Origin: Conoideocrella luteorostrata
Taxonomy: Eukaryota; Ascomycota; Sordariomycetes; Hypocreales; Clavicipitaceae
Assembly: GCA_032433595.1 (NCBI GenBank)
Contig: JASWJB010000007.1
Coordinates: forward strand, 248,001 to 312,000
Direction: 5' to 3'
DNA length: 64,000 nt
In this document: piece by piece, positions 12,121 through 24,729 of the stretch
How positions within the stretch are numbered: position 1 is the first letter of the stretch
How the letters are laid out: each line of letters begins with the position of its first letter
Position numbers and translations under genes: made by a program
Notes under the pieces: model-generated
What the model saw: only the letters and a program-made list of their open reading frames with translations
Database searches by the model: none
What the model was told of the DNA's origin: nothing

Positions 12121-15100
12121 GGTCTGGTGGAGGAGTAGAAGTGAGGACAAGCGACTGTGAGAGAAACGGAAGGATTGAGACCGTGTTCACTATGTAGACG
12201 GTCAGCCTAATAAAGTGAGCTGTGGACGTGCTTTTGCACCTGGTACTCTCCGATCTCTTGTCTCAACTTGGACAAGGCCGAGATTAAAACGGGACCGTAC
12301 AACCAACACCAACATCTCCCGTTGGAAGACTCATCCTGGCCGAGGAGAAACTGCTGGGGAAAAGTCCGCACAAATCGATTTCGATGGTCTTACGGAATGG
12401 TATCTACTTCTCCTCCCACCACCAGTGACACTAAAACAAAATAAACGGTCAGCTGATGATAGTGAAGAGAGAGCCTCCAGTTGCAAACACATCAAACTCT
12501 AGGCCACTAGATCACGTAGCAATCGACCATGGCATCTGTCACAATAAATGTGGATAAACCAGACAGACCCACCATCTGTGGGTAAAACAATCGAGGCGGA
12601 TTTCCAGCCGTTTGTTGCAGCACTAGCCTCGTTTTTGGCAGGGTATTCTAGTAGAACTAGACACGGGAAGAGTTTTATGATAACTATCGTGATGAGCGTA
12701 AGCACAAACCTTATCGTTCATTGTTGCTCTTCATTGTTGTTGATCATTGTGCAGCCGCACTGTTTATCCTGCAGCTCTACTGACGCCACGGCGTGACTCA
12801 CAGAGTACTGTAAACTCGGTATTTTTGGTCAATGCTCTCCGGTAGGGTACAGCCGGCATTTAGTATCATTATGCCATCAAAAGATAAGTCCGTGAGAGAC
12901 AACAAAAAAGTATATAAAACATAACTATCGTGATAAGACTATGGGCTGATATAATATGACAGCCAAGAACTATCGCCGTAGTAAATTTTATCTACCTGAA
13001 AGTGCCCAAACCAGCTACAGTACTGCCACATCTAGCTGAGGGCTTCCGAATTCCCAGAATCCGGTCCCGACATCGACATCATTTCCCCTCGTAAGTACTG
13101 AATGAAGACAGGCCACTAGCCAAATTTCGTGGTCGCGTTGCTTGTTCCGAGTACGGCAACAATGCATTGAGGGTTTATCCTTCATTTAAAGTAACAGCTG
13201 AGGTTCGTCAAATTCAAGTCTGTCCCTTCTATGGATAGACCTTTCGGATAGCTCGGACGTGTGTGTGAGTGTGTGTGGATTACACGGTCAGTGCCATAAA
13301 GGCTACGCGGCCTCCGCGCACAGGGCAGGAATCCAAGACAGGGGCGTCTAGGAATGCAAGGGTATCTCTTTGGCGACCGTAAGGGCACACTCTCGTACCA
13401 GTCTCCACAAGCATCCCTGTCAACACTGAAGACCTAGAGCGACCTTCGGTAGTCCTCTGGGCTGTGAGACGTGCGATGTATCTTTGTATTTCGAAAATTT
13501 GCTAGGAATTCTATCATAGTATAAAATAGCAGGCAGGATACGTACCTTCCAGTGCTCCGCTTCTAATTGGCTACGACCCCCTATCCGGTACCAAAGTGGC
13601 CTTACGGTCGCCAAAGAGATAAATAGGGGCATTTGGACGAGGCGGTCAGACGAGGAATTCTTCTTCTATCATTACTGTAAAACAGCTTAGTATAAAACCA
13701 GAATCACGACGAACCCAGTTTCCTTTCTCAAAGGAGTTCCTGAGCTGCGGCTGGTTTGACCTGAGTAGTTCCTCAGCCTCAGTGAGTCAGCCTAAGCCGT
13801 CCCTGAGCCAGCATGAGCAGCCCCTAAGCAACTTGAGCAATCCCTAGCGTTTCCCTAACTCGTCGTTAATGATATTATTGTATTATCTTTGGACTCAGAA
13901 ACAATTATTCGGACTCTAAGCGGCCTTCATGCACACACCCCTTATGACCCGCTTCATGGAAGATAAAGAACCGGTAAAACAGCCAATTGTTTACTTAGAA
14001 GTCATTCTATTATGTGACATTGATGAAGACCCTTAGTGTCCCCGTTGGTCGCCTGAAAAGAAATTTAAATCTTAATGCTGGATTAAAACTACGGGAGTCT
14101 TTGGATCGTTGTGATGGAAACTCATAGAATCGTGGGGCTTCGCAGAGTTATCTTCTACCTGGAGCTTTTAATGTTTCATTTGATCTATGTAGCCGAGACA
14201 GTCATTTTAGTATGTTTATTAACCTAGCTCTTTGAAAAAAAATTGTGTACTTATGACGCACTGCCTCTTGCGTCTAACACCAAGTCTCAAAATTCTTTGA
14301 CTGCAAATCAACCATTGCCACTAAATTTAAGCCATAACGCTCTCTTCTAAGCCGAACTAATGTATAGTATTTATTTTTTACATCATTTACTTATGTGTAG
14401 CTTGTGTTTGAACCCTCGCGCCGTGAAAAGCGTAATGGACAGTGGGAGAGGACCGGCGTGACTCCGCTTCTTAGTAGGTTGACTTGATAGGTTGCATTAG
14501 CAGAGCGTACGGCATAAAGTTAATGAACCCTTAGCAGAACCTGGTGAATCTATCTTTAAACCTGCTCTCCTCTACTCGATTAACTTGACTCTTTCCTCGT
14601 CTGTCGACGTCTTTATTATGTAATAGAGAAGCAACACACTGTGGATACGCCTATAAATGGAATTGTCCTCCGGTTGGCTGGGTCACAGTTTTGAAGTACG
14701 TGTAAGTGGTGATTTTCGGCGACAAATATTTTCCTGGACGATATGTCGGGTAGCTGATGCATCTGGAGCGGCTTTTGTTCTGTTCACGGGCTGGAACTAA
14801 CTCCACGCAACATCCCCTTAAGAGTGCTAAAGCGAAACCCCTGGGCGTTATAGCGTATTAATTACTTTTTATAGCTTCTTTTCCACGTTATGAAATTACT
14901 CACTAAATGCTATAATCAAGCAGGATCTATAATTATAAGTTATTCCCAAGATATGTCGTCTGTTTAATTACCGATGTGTGATCTACGCTTTCATCCAGCT
15001 AAGAACAGGCATGTCTGTGTTAAACAAAAGTTTTTGTACCACATCAAGTAAGCGGTCTTAGACTGGCGCGACTATGATATAGAGAGGGAAACGGTGGCAC

Positions 15101-15778
15101 ACTGCCTATTTGGGTGCAATAAATAGACATTGCATATGAAAGAAATAATTAATGTATGGAGACATATTGAGGCAACACCTCGTTCTACCACTCCCCAACC
15201 TCTCACGTCCCTCCTCACAGTAACCTTCACGTCATGTCTGCATTGAGCATGATTCGCTTCAGCTGTCACAGGTAGGATGTTTGGAGGAGAGGCTCTAAGC
15301 TAGTCTGCTGGGCAGAGATTCTCGGCGGCAGATGTCAAGGCAAACGTGGCGGCGTTGACAGACTTTGTCAACAATGCAGCCACGTACATAAGATTCGACA
15401 AAGCCAACATGATCAAGTGAGGCCTTCATTGGGGCTTGTACACCTGTAGGCAGTGTAGTAGACAGTGTAGTATGGAGTGTGGTAGACAGAACAGTTGCAA
15501 GACAGCTAGTAGACTATTTGAATCCAACACATGAGCTCGGAAGACGGCACCACGAGCTTTCAAATAAGTAGCCGCCATGCACATAAATATATTTCGTATT
15601 CGTAAAATACCATTATGTGATAAAATAATTAAATCTACCCCAGGCCTTTTATCCGGTCACTTGCGCTGCTCTGCTCACTGCAGTGCGGGGTTGGCTAATG
15701 ACTAACGGAGAAGCGTCTTAAGCCGATCGCTGGGCTGGAGCCTCATATTTCAACTCTATACGTCACCATACAGCCACA
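12121..15778. other. 3.6-kb gene-free region
   Basis: The longest ORFs are under 85 codons with no family resemblance. Features seen: the 14-mer ATAACTATCGTGAT occurs near 12678 and 12921; a stretch rich in imperfect CTGAG/CTCAG steps lies at about 13730-13850; an imperfect GTAGACAGTGTAGT repetition lies near 15450-15490. From 13850 to 15650 the DNA is AT-rich. It looks like eroded repeat DNA, but no element could be delimited. Confidence 0.5.
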
Positions 15779-16694
15779 ATGACCACCCCTTCGTATTATC
15801 CTCCCGGGTGGGATCGGGAACGCTGGAAAACAGCAACAGAGCAAGACTTTGCCAAACTCACAGACGATGACTTTGAAAAGTTCCACACGGGGATTCGCGC
15901 CCACCTCGGCGAAGACGGCGCAGAGGCCTTCTTTGACGAGATTCATCAATATCAGCTGCAGCTCAAAGCCTACCAGCCGCAGCCAGAATCCAACGTCAAC
16001 CCAAACTTTGTCTTGTCGCTAAACCAGCTGCGCGACGACGACGGCGGCTTCCGCGAGTGGGGGTTCGTCGTCTACCGTACGGCTGGCTACGACGATGACG
16101 AGACCCTCAAGCACGTCAAGAGCACTATCGAGGCCAAGATCAACAAGCAATTCGATCGTGACACGCAATGATTGACGCCAGACGTCCGCGCAGAGGCGCA
16201 GCGCGCCAGAGACAAGTTTTCGCTCATGTGGATGGAGGGCGGGGAGCTGGCCGGCAAGACTCCCGAGGAAATCGGAAGGCAAGGGCCCTTCCGCGTTGAC
16301 ACGAAAGCGAAGCAAAATACTGACATGGCTTTTTAGAATATACTCGGAGCTGTTCTTCACGCGGGACGTCAAGGGGCTGTTTGGCTTCGCGCACTACGTC
16401 TGCCTGTGCGTCGACGAGTCGAGCATTAAGTCTATCCGGGACGCGCCGCCCGAGCTGGCCCACGTGTTGGCGATATCCACGAGCTGCGGGGATCCTGATG
16501 TGCATAGCGACGAAGCCGAGGATGAGAGGTGGACAGGGAGCTTCAAAGTCGCGATTGATTCCCTCATCGAGCCTCTCTTCACCTTGGTGGGGGACGACTC
16601 GCTTACCGCGTACGAGATCGGCGTTGGCGTCACTCCCGACTTGTTATGGACAGACTATAGCCGGTTTGGCAAGAAGAAGGCCTTTGTAGAATAA
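15779..16694 (+). pseudogene. Decayed hypothetical protein gene
   Basis: The first frame opens with ATG at 15779 (MTTPSYYPPGWDRERWKTA) and runs 130 codons, acidic and without Cys, to a TGA at 16169. The same frame then continues as credible protein (LTPDVRAEAQRARDKFSLMW) to about 16290. The TGA therefore looks like a mutated TGG, the G-to-A change RIP can cause (inference). From about 16296 a different frame gives 132 residues (IYSELFFTRDVKGLFGF onward) ending at 16694, so a frameshift or an intron must lie between. TACTGAC followed by TTTTTAG at 16319-16336 would make a good branch point and acceptor, but no good donor in phase was found. I do not recognise the family. Two separate small genes are possible but less likely. 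Confidence 0.5.
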
Positions 16695-17964
16695 TAGAAG
16701 TTGCCTGGTGAATGTTACTTTGGCGCGGTATCGGCGGACTGTTCGCACATCCAATTTTCCTTGCAATTTTTGCGTTGTTAGGCTCAGAGAGCAGCATAAT
16801 CTGGATCTACGCGCGTTTATCCCTAGTAAGCGGTTAAGCCAGGTCGCCTGAAAACGCTGCGAAGGACTGTGATGTCAGAACTAAAAATCCCTCCCCGGCT
16901 GCTTTTGGCAGTTCTCCTACCAATGCTAGGAAGTTGGCGGCCGTCTGGTCGGGTGACTGGGGGCAAAGCCAGAAACGGCTCCTGCATGCACAGTTCGCGT
17001 ACTGTCTGCGCCACGTGTGGCTGATATGGAGCACACACTAAGTCTTTTTTTGGTCAAGGCATAAAAGCCTTGATCAAATGATTCATAGATAGCATACACA
17101 GTCGTCGTCACGAATACAGTCTTTATGCCTATTTTCAAGGTCTTGTAGTTGCGTTCCCTTGGGAAGTCAAGCCTATGATGGGACTTTAGCCTGTGCAGTA
17201 ACTGATAGTTGTTTTGCCCTGACAAAGCAGAAACTGTCTGTTATTCTGGTCACCAATGTTCCTGCGCCGCAGCACAAGAGGTTGAACTGACGTTATCACG
17301 ACCACTTTTGTTAATTTATTCCCCGCACTTATCGGCAATAAAAGAAAAATATAGAACCTGACTGACATTAATGGTTACACAACACCACGATAACTAGCCA
17401 CCAGATTGATGGCGAGATAAAGTTCGAGGATAGCTGGCGGTAATATTGGGTGCGTCTCCGATATAGAATCAACCCCAGCAACTAAGCATCAAGTGATGAC
17501 TGACGTCCCAGGAGCACATCGTGGCTGAGTGTGCCATCTCTGACATTTTGCGCTGAAGTGCAGCATCGCAAATGTACACCAGACGAGCTCGGCCCATGGA
17601 AGCATGACTGAATGAAGCGAGCCGCGCCTCGCAGATGTCTGATTGATCAGTCCAGCTTAGCACAGAGACAACAGAACGCCGACCGTCCGGTTCCTGTGGG
17701 CTGCCAGATATTTGAATGCTATATGCCGCTGAATGTCACGATGCATAGCCAAAGAGACAAGGTCTAAATGGGACTCACAGCTTCGGTTATGCCCGCAGTA
17801 GAAGCATGAAGTAAAGACAGTCCACCAGATAATCAAGTTGGTAGACGATTCATGCAAGATCAATTCAACGGAAGCTTTTAATCCTCCCTAACATTCAGGT
17901 TAATGTAATGGGATACGATGAGGCTCCCCCGCATCTTCAATTGTTCATTTATGCCGAAGACAGT
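16695..17964. other. Intergenic before the terpenoid cluster
   Basis: Only short, unconvincing ORFs on both strands. The right end is the 3' flank of the minus-strand P450 gene. Confidence 0.5.
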
Positions 17965-19671
17965 TCACCGCACAGATTTCAGAAATACTCGCAACTCGCC
18001 CTTTGCCCAAGTTATGTAAGCTTTTTGCCGCTGCACCCAATCATAGCTCTCCGAACTAACTCTCAAATCAAAGTTGTAAATAATCCGTGCCAAAGTCAAC
18101 CGAGCTTCAGCATACGCCAAACTTGGACCAATCAGTTTCGGGTAATCACGAGTTCTAAAATATGAGAAAGCTTACTTGCGACCAATACAATTTCTATGTC
18201 CGAAACCGAAGGGTTGGAAGGCGGCCAGATTATCACTGCAAAATTTGTCGTCTTTCATGAACCTTTCAGGATGGAACTCATCTGCCCGTGCGAAACTGTG
18301 ATGATCCCTGAACGCAGCCCACTGGGCAACAGAAACAATAGTCTGCTGAGTAATTAGCACTGAATCGTCAAACTTGTATGTATGAATTGATCTTACACGT
18401 TCAGGAATAAAATTCCCTGCCACCATTCTACCTCCCTTCGGTGTTACTCGCGGTGCTCCTACTGGGTTAGGTGGGAAAAGGCGCAAACTCTCGTTTATAC
18501 ATGCTTGTAGATACAAGAGCTTATTTGTCGAAGCAAAAGTTATCTCATCTTCATTCTGGAAGGATGATCGAACCTCATGAGAGACTTTAGTCCAAGCATC
18601 CGGGGCATCCGAGAGCAGTGCGAAGAAAGCTACCAATAAAGTGGAGGTTGTTTCTGATCCAGCCAACAAAAGAAGTGACATGTTACTATGGAGCTTATCG
18701 AATGACTAGGTGAACATTGTGAGTTTTTCTTTTTACTTGAAAATTCCGGCTGCGGCATGCATTGACTTACCAGCGGAGTTGCTATGTTAATAAAGGTATC
18801 GAGCAGAACCTGGCAGTCTCTGGTTTCCCCCAAACTCGACCTTAATTTTATTTTGGTTAGGCTTTGATGTAGGGCTCGTCCCCTCAGAAGTGGATTGTTG
18901 ACAAGACGGCGTACAATCCAATAAAATCCACTGTATGCTAGAAGTTGCAGAAACACCCACTCTTTGGTATAATTCGTAATTGCGCGAACCCAAGGGTGGT
19001 AGTGCGATTGCTCAAGACAACCGAAATCAGATCCGAGGGCCAACTTTCCGATGATGTCGAAAGATAAGAACGTGAACCAATCCTTTAGGTCGATGCTGGC
19101 ACTATCATCTCCACCATTTTCTCGCAGCCTGCGCACGAGAAGATCTATGTACACTTGGAATATTGGTTCCTGTGATTGAACAGACTTTTCCGAAAATCCT
19201 GACACAACCTGCCGCCTTAATTGAGCATGCTCAGCCATATTTAGAGTTAGAAGATTTTCAGCATCAGCGCTAAAAAAGCTGTAAAATTCTGGGTCTTTTG
19301 TAAATTCCTCCGCTCGTTTTTCATGGCTGATTGAGTGAATGTCTCGCCATGAATCGGCATTAACGAATGACAGTTCGTTTGGTCCCACACGAACAATGGG
19401 TCCAAACTTCTGGTGTAAGTCGTAAATGAAGTATGGCATTTTACCTTTGAGTAACTGGTAATGACGGAATAGGGAAGAAGCACCGCATACCCGAGGCCCG
19501 GGAAACTGACGCAACGGGTGGAAATAGATATTGTAAATTATTTTGAGGCATATGTAAAGAATAAGCTAGACTTGGTTAGTTGAACAAATACTGAATATTG
19601 CCAAAAGATCTTACCGCAAAACAAATCAAACCTGCTGTACGCCACTCCAATAGAATCTTGATGAGCGTCAT
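17965..19671 (-). CDS. Cytochrome P450 (CYP65-like), cluster P450 A
   Basis: Five exons, 19671-19615, 19565-18771, 18705-18397, 18345-18176 and 18121-17965, encode 495 residues. The fourth intron-spanning stretch (51 nt, GTAAGA...CTCAG) keeps the frame open if unspliced. Signatures in order: an N-terminal membrane helix (LILYICLKIIYNIYFHP), the proline hinge FPGPR, I-helix AGSETT, K-helix ESLR, HPERF, the heme loop FGFGHRNCIGR with its axial Cys, then NLAYAEARLTLARII. The last intron splits the heme loop codon after CIGR. The layout resembles the CYP65/isotrichodermin-hydroxylase-like microsomal P450s (family knowledge). With the terpene synthase next door it probably oxidises the terpene scaffold in the ER (inference); the substrate is unknown. 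It is transcribed divergently from the synthase. Confidence 0.9.
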
Positions 19672-21071
19672 CTTGTCAGGGTTCCTAGACCATGTAATTA
19701 AAACTGATTGCTGTGCAGAAGTTCGAATACCTTTTTCAAACGAAAAAAAAAATTAGATTAGTAATTGCTATTGTCATTCAACTCAAGGCTTTAAGTACAG
19801 TACCCCAACGGTAATTTCTTGAGCGATGAACTCCACACGATTTGGTTGATGTTGGCTCAAAAGCACTGACACAGGCGCCAAAGCGACGGCTGCATGAGCC
19901 TGACATAAAAATGTGATGTCAGAAAAAAAAAATCCTTTTAGAAAAAATATCGACTAGCATTCAGCTTATCACTTTAATTCGCGCAGTCTGGACTGATGAG
20001 TTTCAGCTCTAATGAAGACAAGCCATCCACCATACGATCCATTCTAAGCTTATGGAGGGCTAACGTCATATTGCATTGCAGTTTGATTGTCGTTGGCTGA
20101 TTAGGTTCATTTCTGCGAGAAGTAGCGCGCCAAGATCTGTAGTTAGCTTCCTTGTTTTGGTCATTGGGCATCAAGTTCTCGGCAGTTGATTTACAAGCCG
20201 CTGTCTGACCCCCACCATGGCTTAGCAAGCCTTTAAAGACTCGCTTCGTGGAGACTTTTCGATCATCTATCTTCTCTGCCATCTGCAATTGAATTCCTAA
20301 GTTTTGAGTTGGCGGTAGTAATCCTTCGTGGCTCTGCCGGTGTACGTCATGATATGTTTGGCATTGTATCATGGCGAATCCGCTTCATGCAGGTTTCAGG
20401 GAATGTTTAGCCACTATTTACGTCGAACGAAATACTAACTCCAAGAAAAAGCTCCTATATCTTTTTGCTTTTTTCTCAGGAGGGGGAGGGTCACTAGCCA
20501 GCTTTGTTATTTGCTGGACGGCGCGCACAAGTAGATTAGTCGGTGGGCGAAGATGTCATAGGTGGCGTGCGCGCCGCCATCTTTTCTTAGAGTTGCACCG
20601 GACATTACTCTGAGAAAGAGGATCATCATCAATTCTATCTACTCCGTACGCATCTGCGTATCATCCCATCGGACTCATTGGATGAAATTACGGTGCAAGA
20701 TAATCAATATTTATGATCTATCATCTTCTAAATTCGGCGAATGGGGGGCAGGCACTAAGTTTGGTTCGAGAGTCTGCAGCTACATATCTACCCCTGTCTC
20801 TTAAATAATCAAACTAGCGAACGCTATTGAAAAAACTAAATTAGCGCAGGATTGAGTACGCAGACGAGGCTGTAGCCGGAAAAAAGAGGGGTAGGCTGCT
20901 TATTTCGTCATTGTTCGCTGGTTTTGATCGAACATGCCGAGTACAATGATGAAATCAATGATTAAGAACCGCTCATCATCTCGAGGATAATAACGATAAG
21001 AGACAGACAATAAATTTTATTGTAACAAACTTTTGCATTCAAAAGTAAAGTTCCAGTTCAAATCTACAGCA
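19672..21071. other. Bidirectional promoter region of P450 A and the terpene synthase
   Basis: It separates divergent genes. A 132-codon minus-strand ORF with ATG (20372-19974) has no recognisable domain; I leave it uncalled because its composition is not convincing. A TACTCCGTA motif lies at 20640-20648. No TATA box was assigned. Confidence 0.45.
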
Positions 21072-22090
21072 ATGGAAATGAGTAGGCCCACTACCTGTGC
21101 CAACCAATTGACGGCGACACCATCCGAAACTTCTGTAGGGAGTATTCTGAGAGAGTTTGTGTCGAACATGAGTTTTCCACTGCAGCAAAGTTTGATTACG
21201 AGAGATAAAGATTTAGAACTTCAGGTAGAGCGCAAGTTTGCGGAGCTGGGTTTTCCAATGACTTCCTCCAATCCCCTTCTGGAATTTCTTGGTTCTTGCT
21301 CCTTATTTGCATCTCTATGCTACAGTGACCATCCCCTGGATGTTAAGGTAATTTCAAAACTTCAAGGTGAATGTCATATCCAATCTCACAAAAGTAATAG
21401 GTCTATGTCACTGTATACACCATGTTAACCATCGGTGTGGACGATCTGTTACTCAAAGCACCAGAAATACGCCTCTTCACATTACGATTCAGCAAAGGTC
21501 AGTCACATGAACACCCCCATCTGGACTGCCTTTCACGTCATTTGACGGCGGAAACTCCAAAATATTTCGGTCAATTTGGTACGAATGTCATCATCACTTC
21601 CACTCTGGATGCTCTCAATGGCTTAGTTCTTGAGTCAGCTATTACGGACGGATTATCGAATTTCACTCCTGGATTTTCTTCCTGGCTGAGAAGCCAAGAT
21701 GGATATGGGATTGCATTTGGCTTTTTTACGTTCCCTGAGGCCCACTTCCCTGAGCACAAATACTTACCTCTTTTTGCCAACACGCTTCCTCAGCTGCGGG
21801 ATGTCATTTGCAATATTAATGATATTCTGTCCTTTTACAAAGAAAGAGTTCTGTCTAATGAAGTCAGTTTTATCTCGAATTTGGCACAAGAGGAATCATG
21901 CACAGATATTTCAGCTTTGCGCAGGATTTGCGAGCACAGTATTCATCTAGACCAGGTAATTCGAGACTCACTTACATGCAAAGAATTATCGGCAAAATAC
22001 AATGACTTCATGCATGGCTACATTGAGTGGCACTTTCGAGTAGGTCGATATAAATTGAACCAAGTCGGGCTCATTTTACAAGGTAGCTAG
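21072..22090 (+). CDS. TRI5-family (trichodiene-synthase-like) class I terpene synthase
   Basis: Two exons, 21072-21347 and 21401-22090 (53-nt intron, GTAATT...AATAG, phase 0), give 321 residues; an upstream TTG frame is not used because ATG at 21072 follows. The fold is the trichodiene-synthase type: Asp-Asp at 106-107 on the metal-binding helix, NSE triad NDILSFYKE (Asn232, Ser236, Glu240), FMHGYIEWH and the C-terminal Arg308-Tyr309 pair, spaced as in TRI5. It should cyclise farnesyl diphosphate using Mg2+ (family knowledge). The protein ends about 50 residues earlier than typical TRI5 (about 375), and the residue where TRI5 has the third acid of its Asp-rich motif is Leu. It may make a non-trichodiene product; the hydrocarbon cannot be named. 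A further 3' exon after GTAGCT at about 22084 is possible. Confidence 0.88.
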
Positions 22091-24729
22091 ATGTTCAGTC
22101 AGACACGGCAGCAATAGTAGTTTTCAGCCACCGAGCTCAATGTCTATCCAACATATGTACTTATTAGTTCTATCCTATGCTGTATTTTTATGGCTCACTG
22201 CTTAATTCGGATTCACTCATCAATAATCACTAATTGACAGTGTTTGGACTCTGATGTATTGCGTGAGCATTCGTATGGTGATTATGATTGACCCTACTTT
22301 TCTGTAACCCCAGAAAGCTTCAAAAACGTAGGTATAATTACTACGGTCTGGTGGTACCAAACCCTGTATTGACTCTATGCTCCATAGTAATTGCTAGACA
22401 TGCAACGACCAGCCGATTCTTTTGCACTACGACGCGGAGGACTGTTGCAACGATGCAACTAAAGCCGCCTACCTCACTGCATAATTTGGAGTTCGCAATG
22501 AAATGATGCCGCAGCATTACATTATTAAGTCCCCTTGGGTCTAAAATCAAGGCGTCAACTACTTTGTGGATGTGCCGCGTCGGGCTTCTTGATGCCGCGG
22601 TATGCAAAGAGACAATACCTAGTAGATGAGGCAAAGATCAACTAAATTTGGAGAGTAGTGGCTAGTTAGCGTAGCATCTCAAAGCGACTTCCTACGTTCG
22701 GTTGCTCATCTCTGCAAGCTGAATGTCCTGTCCTTGAAAGTAAAGATAAAGGAGAAGCCGATGATTATCGGAGGCTTGGAAGTAGTGTTTTAGTTGCGCC
22801 AACGTGCTGAAGTCGAGTCCCCCTGTTCGGGGCTGTACGGAACAACTAGAAAGTGGAGACAGACCGAATTTAGCTAGAGGTGTTGATTCCCACACCCACA
22901 CCCGTAAATTACATACTTACAAAGTCATGGCGCGTTGCTCCTCGCACACAAGAAATCTGTCTTGTATTTAATTCTTTGCATTCTGCGACCGGGCCACAAC
23001 TAATTCACTCAAAAACGCGATTGCCGGTGTTTTCTTCAATTATGCACACGTTGACCGGGCAGACTAGCTATCCCGGGTCACCCGACCAGCTTAATGGTTG
23101 CAACCAGAATCTCATTAATACGTTAGAATTATTTAACGAGAGACCTATAAGCACTATAATTCCAGCGGGCTAGGCGCTATAGCTCTAGCGGGCTTGGTGC
23201 TATAATTCTAGCGTGCCAGGCGCTATAACTCTAGCGGGCTAGGCGATATAACTCTAGCGGGCTAGGCGATATACTTGTAGCGGGACGAGCGTGCGGGGAA
23301 GCCCGCAGAAGGCAGGCCTCGTAATGTCATCAGAAAACGCGTAAGACGCGAATTGATAGCGCAGCTATCACGGCTGCGAGGTCCGTGCATACAAAATACG
23401 TGCGGGGGTGCGGGATGCAGGATATAGCCGTGTGGGTTAGGATTATTCTCCGAATAGTCGCTGAAGTCGCCTTACTACGGAGTAGCACATATTTATTATG
23501 CGCCCTTCAAGCCTAGTACGGAGTTAGCAATGCTAGCGTGAAAAAAGATGCCCATACAGAATTCAGCAAAATAAGCAGCCCCATATTTAATAGTGTAGAG
23601 AATACTCCGGGTGTCTTGTATTTTCAGTAGGATGACAGATAACGCCGTGCAGATCATGGACATGGATGCACCCGCCGGTAGGAGCTAAATCTAGGCTTTC
23701 TTATGGGTCAATAAGACTCACAGCCCTCATTTGCGAGCCGTTATCATTTCTCAGCTAATGTCGGTAATTGATAGCGTAATTTAAGTTTTATGTCAAACCA
23801 ATCAACTGAAACATGCATTAATTATTGGGCTTGAGCTGGTTGCGATGGTTCTCGACACACTAATCTTCGGCCACAGTACTACTTGGAAGCAGTAATCATG
23901 ATTTTTTTCTCGAGAAATGTAATGAGTATTTTGCGAGATGATCAATTTTTTAAGCCTATAAGACAGTAGAAGTCTAACTAACCTTCTTAGTGTAGATGAT
24001 TATTGGTTGATATCACTCACGGGTATTTGGAGAGAGCTAAGAATTGCACACGAGGGAACTTTCGAAATAAGTTGCTAGCGTCATACACTCGGGATTCCAG
24101 TTGAAAGTAATGACGTATTTTGGGACTGCAATAACTAAATTAGTGTATATGATATGTGACAACATTGGGCTCAACCAAAGTGGATGACGTATCGAGCTCA
24201 TACAACAGTTGAAGATTGCCAACATGATCGTGAATATCGCTTATGATATTTTCCGCATCCTTAGCCGGTATAAAATATTGTAAGTTCGGACACGGCCGGA
24301 AAGGCTCTGATCTATGGTAGTGGTTAAAACAAAATGTCTCCGTGAAGTACGTCATCAATGACGCAACCAAGAAAATAGTTCAAGCACAGATATGTTGTCC
24401 AAAAAGCCACTGCATGACAAGAAAAGAGAATTTTAATGCTCAGTGGCGTTTTCTGATGTGACCGATATCTCCACGTTAGATGTTATCTCTTCCAGAAACC
24501 TAATACATAAAATCTCTTTAAGCTTTTCGGCTTCTTGCTCAAAATGATATAAAGGACAAAACATCAAACATTTAACTTCCAAACTCAAGTAAAAAATAAA
24601 TGACCATAGAATTTTATGCTTACGGCACTTATCAAAACCGAGAACGAGACTATGGCGGCATTCTATAAGCCCATTCCAGGTCACGACAAGGAAGTGGTAT
24701 CAGCTAACACTGTACTTATCATTGACTAG
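22091..24729. other. Gene-free interval between terpene synthase and HMG-CoA reductase
   Basis: No plus-strand ORF exceeds 100 codons, and nothing resembles the sterol-sensing membrane domain expected in front of an HMG-CoA reductase. It contains a 23-bp tandem repeat (23160-23284) and one TACGGAGTA at 23476-23484. The last part is AT-rich. A CTAAC branch-like site and CTAG at 24728-24729 suggest an intron acceptor right before the reductase frame. Confidence 0.55.
23160..23284. repeat. 23-bp minisatellite, 5.4 copies
   Basis: Units start at 23160, 23183, 23206, 23229 and 23252, with a partial unit from 23275. The consensus is CTCTAGCGGGCTAGGCG followed by MTATAA; units 4 and 5 are identical except for the last base. 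Each unit holds the palindrome-like TAGCGGGCTA. Confidence 0.9.

Noticed and set aside
12678..12945. Repeated ATAACTATCGTGAT strings resembling the MITE terminal TTATCGTGA
   Set aside because: The two copies are direct, not inverted, and lack the CAGT ends and TA flanks, so no element can be delimited.
19974..20372. 132-codon ORF with ATG between P450 A and the terpene synthase
   Set aside because: Low-complexity composition, no domain, and it would occupy the bidirectional promoter; not enough evidence for a gene.
22790..22850. A tRNA-like B-box string near a GGGG/CCCC stem
   Set aside because: No acceptor stem, anticodon arm or A-box in the right places. No tRNA or rRNA gene could be supported anywhere in the window.
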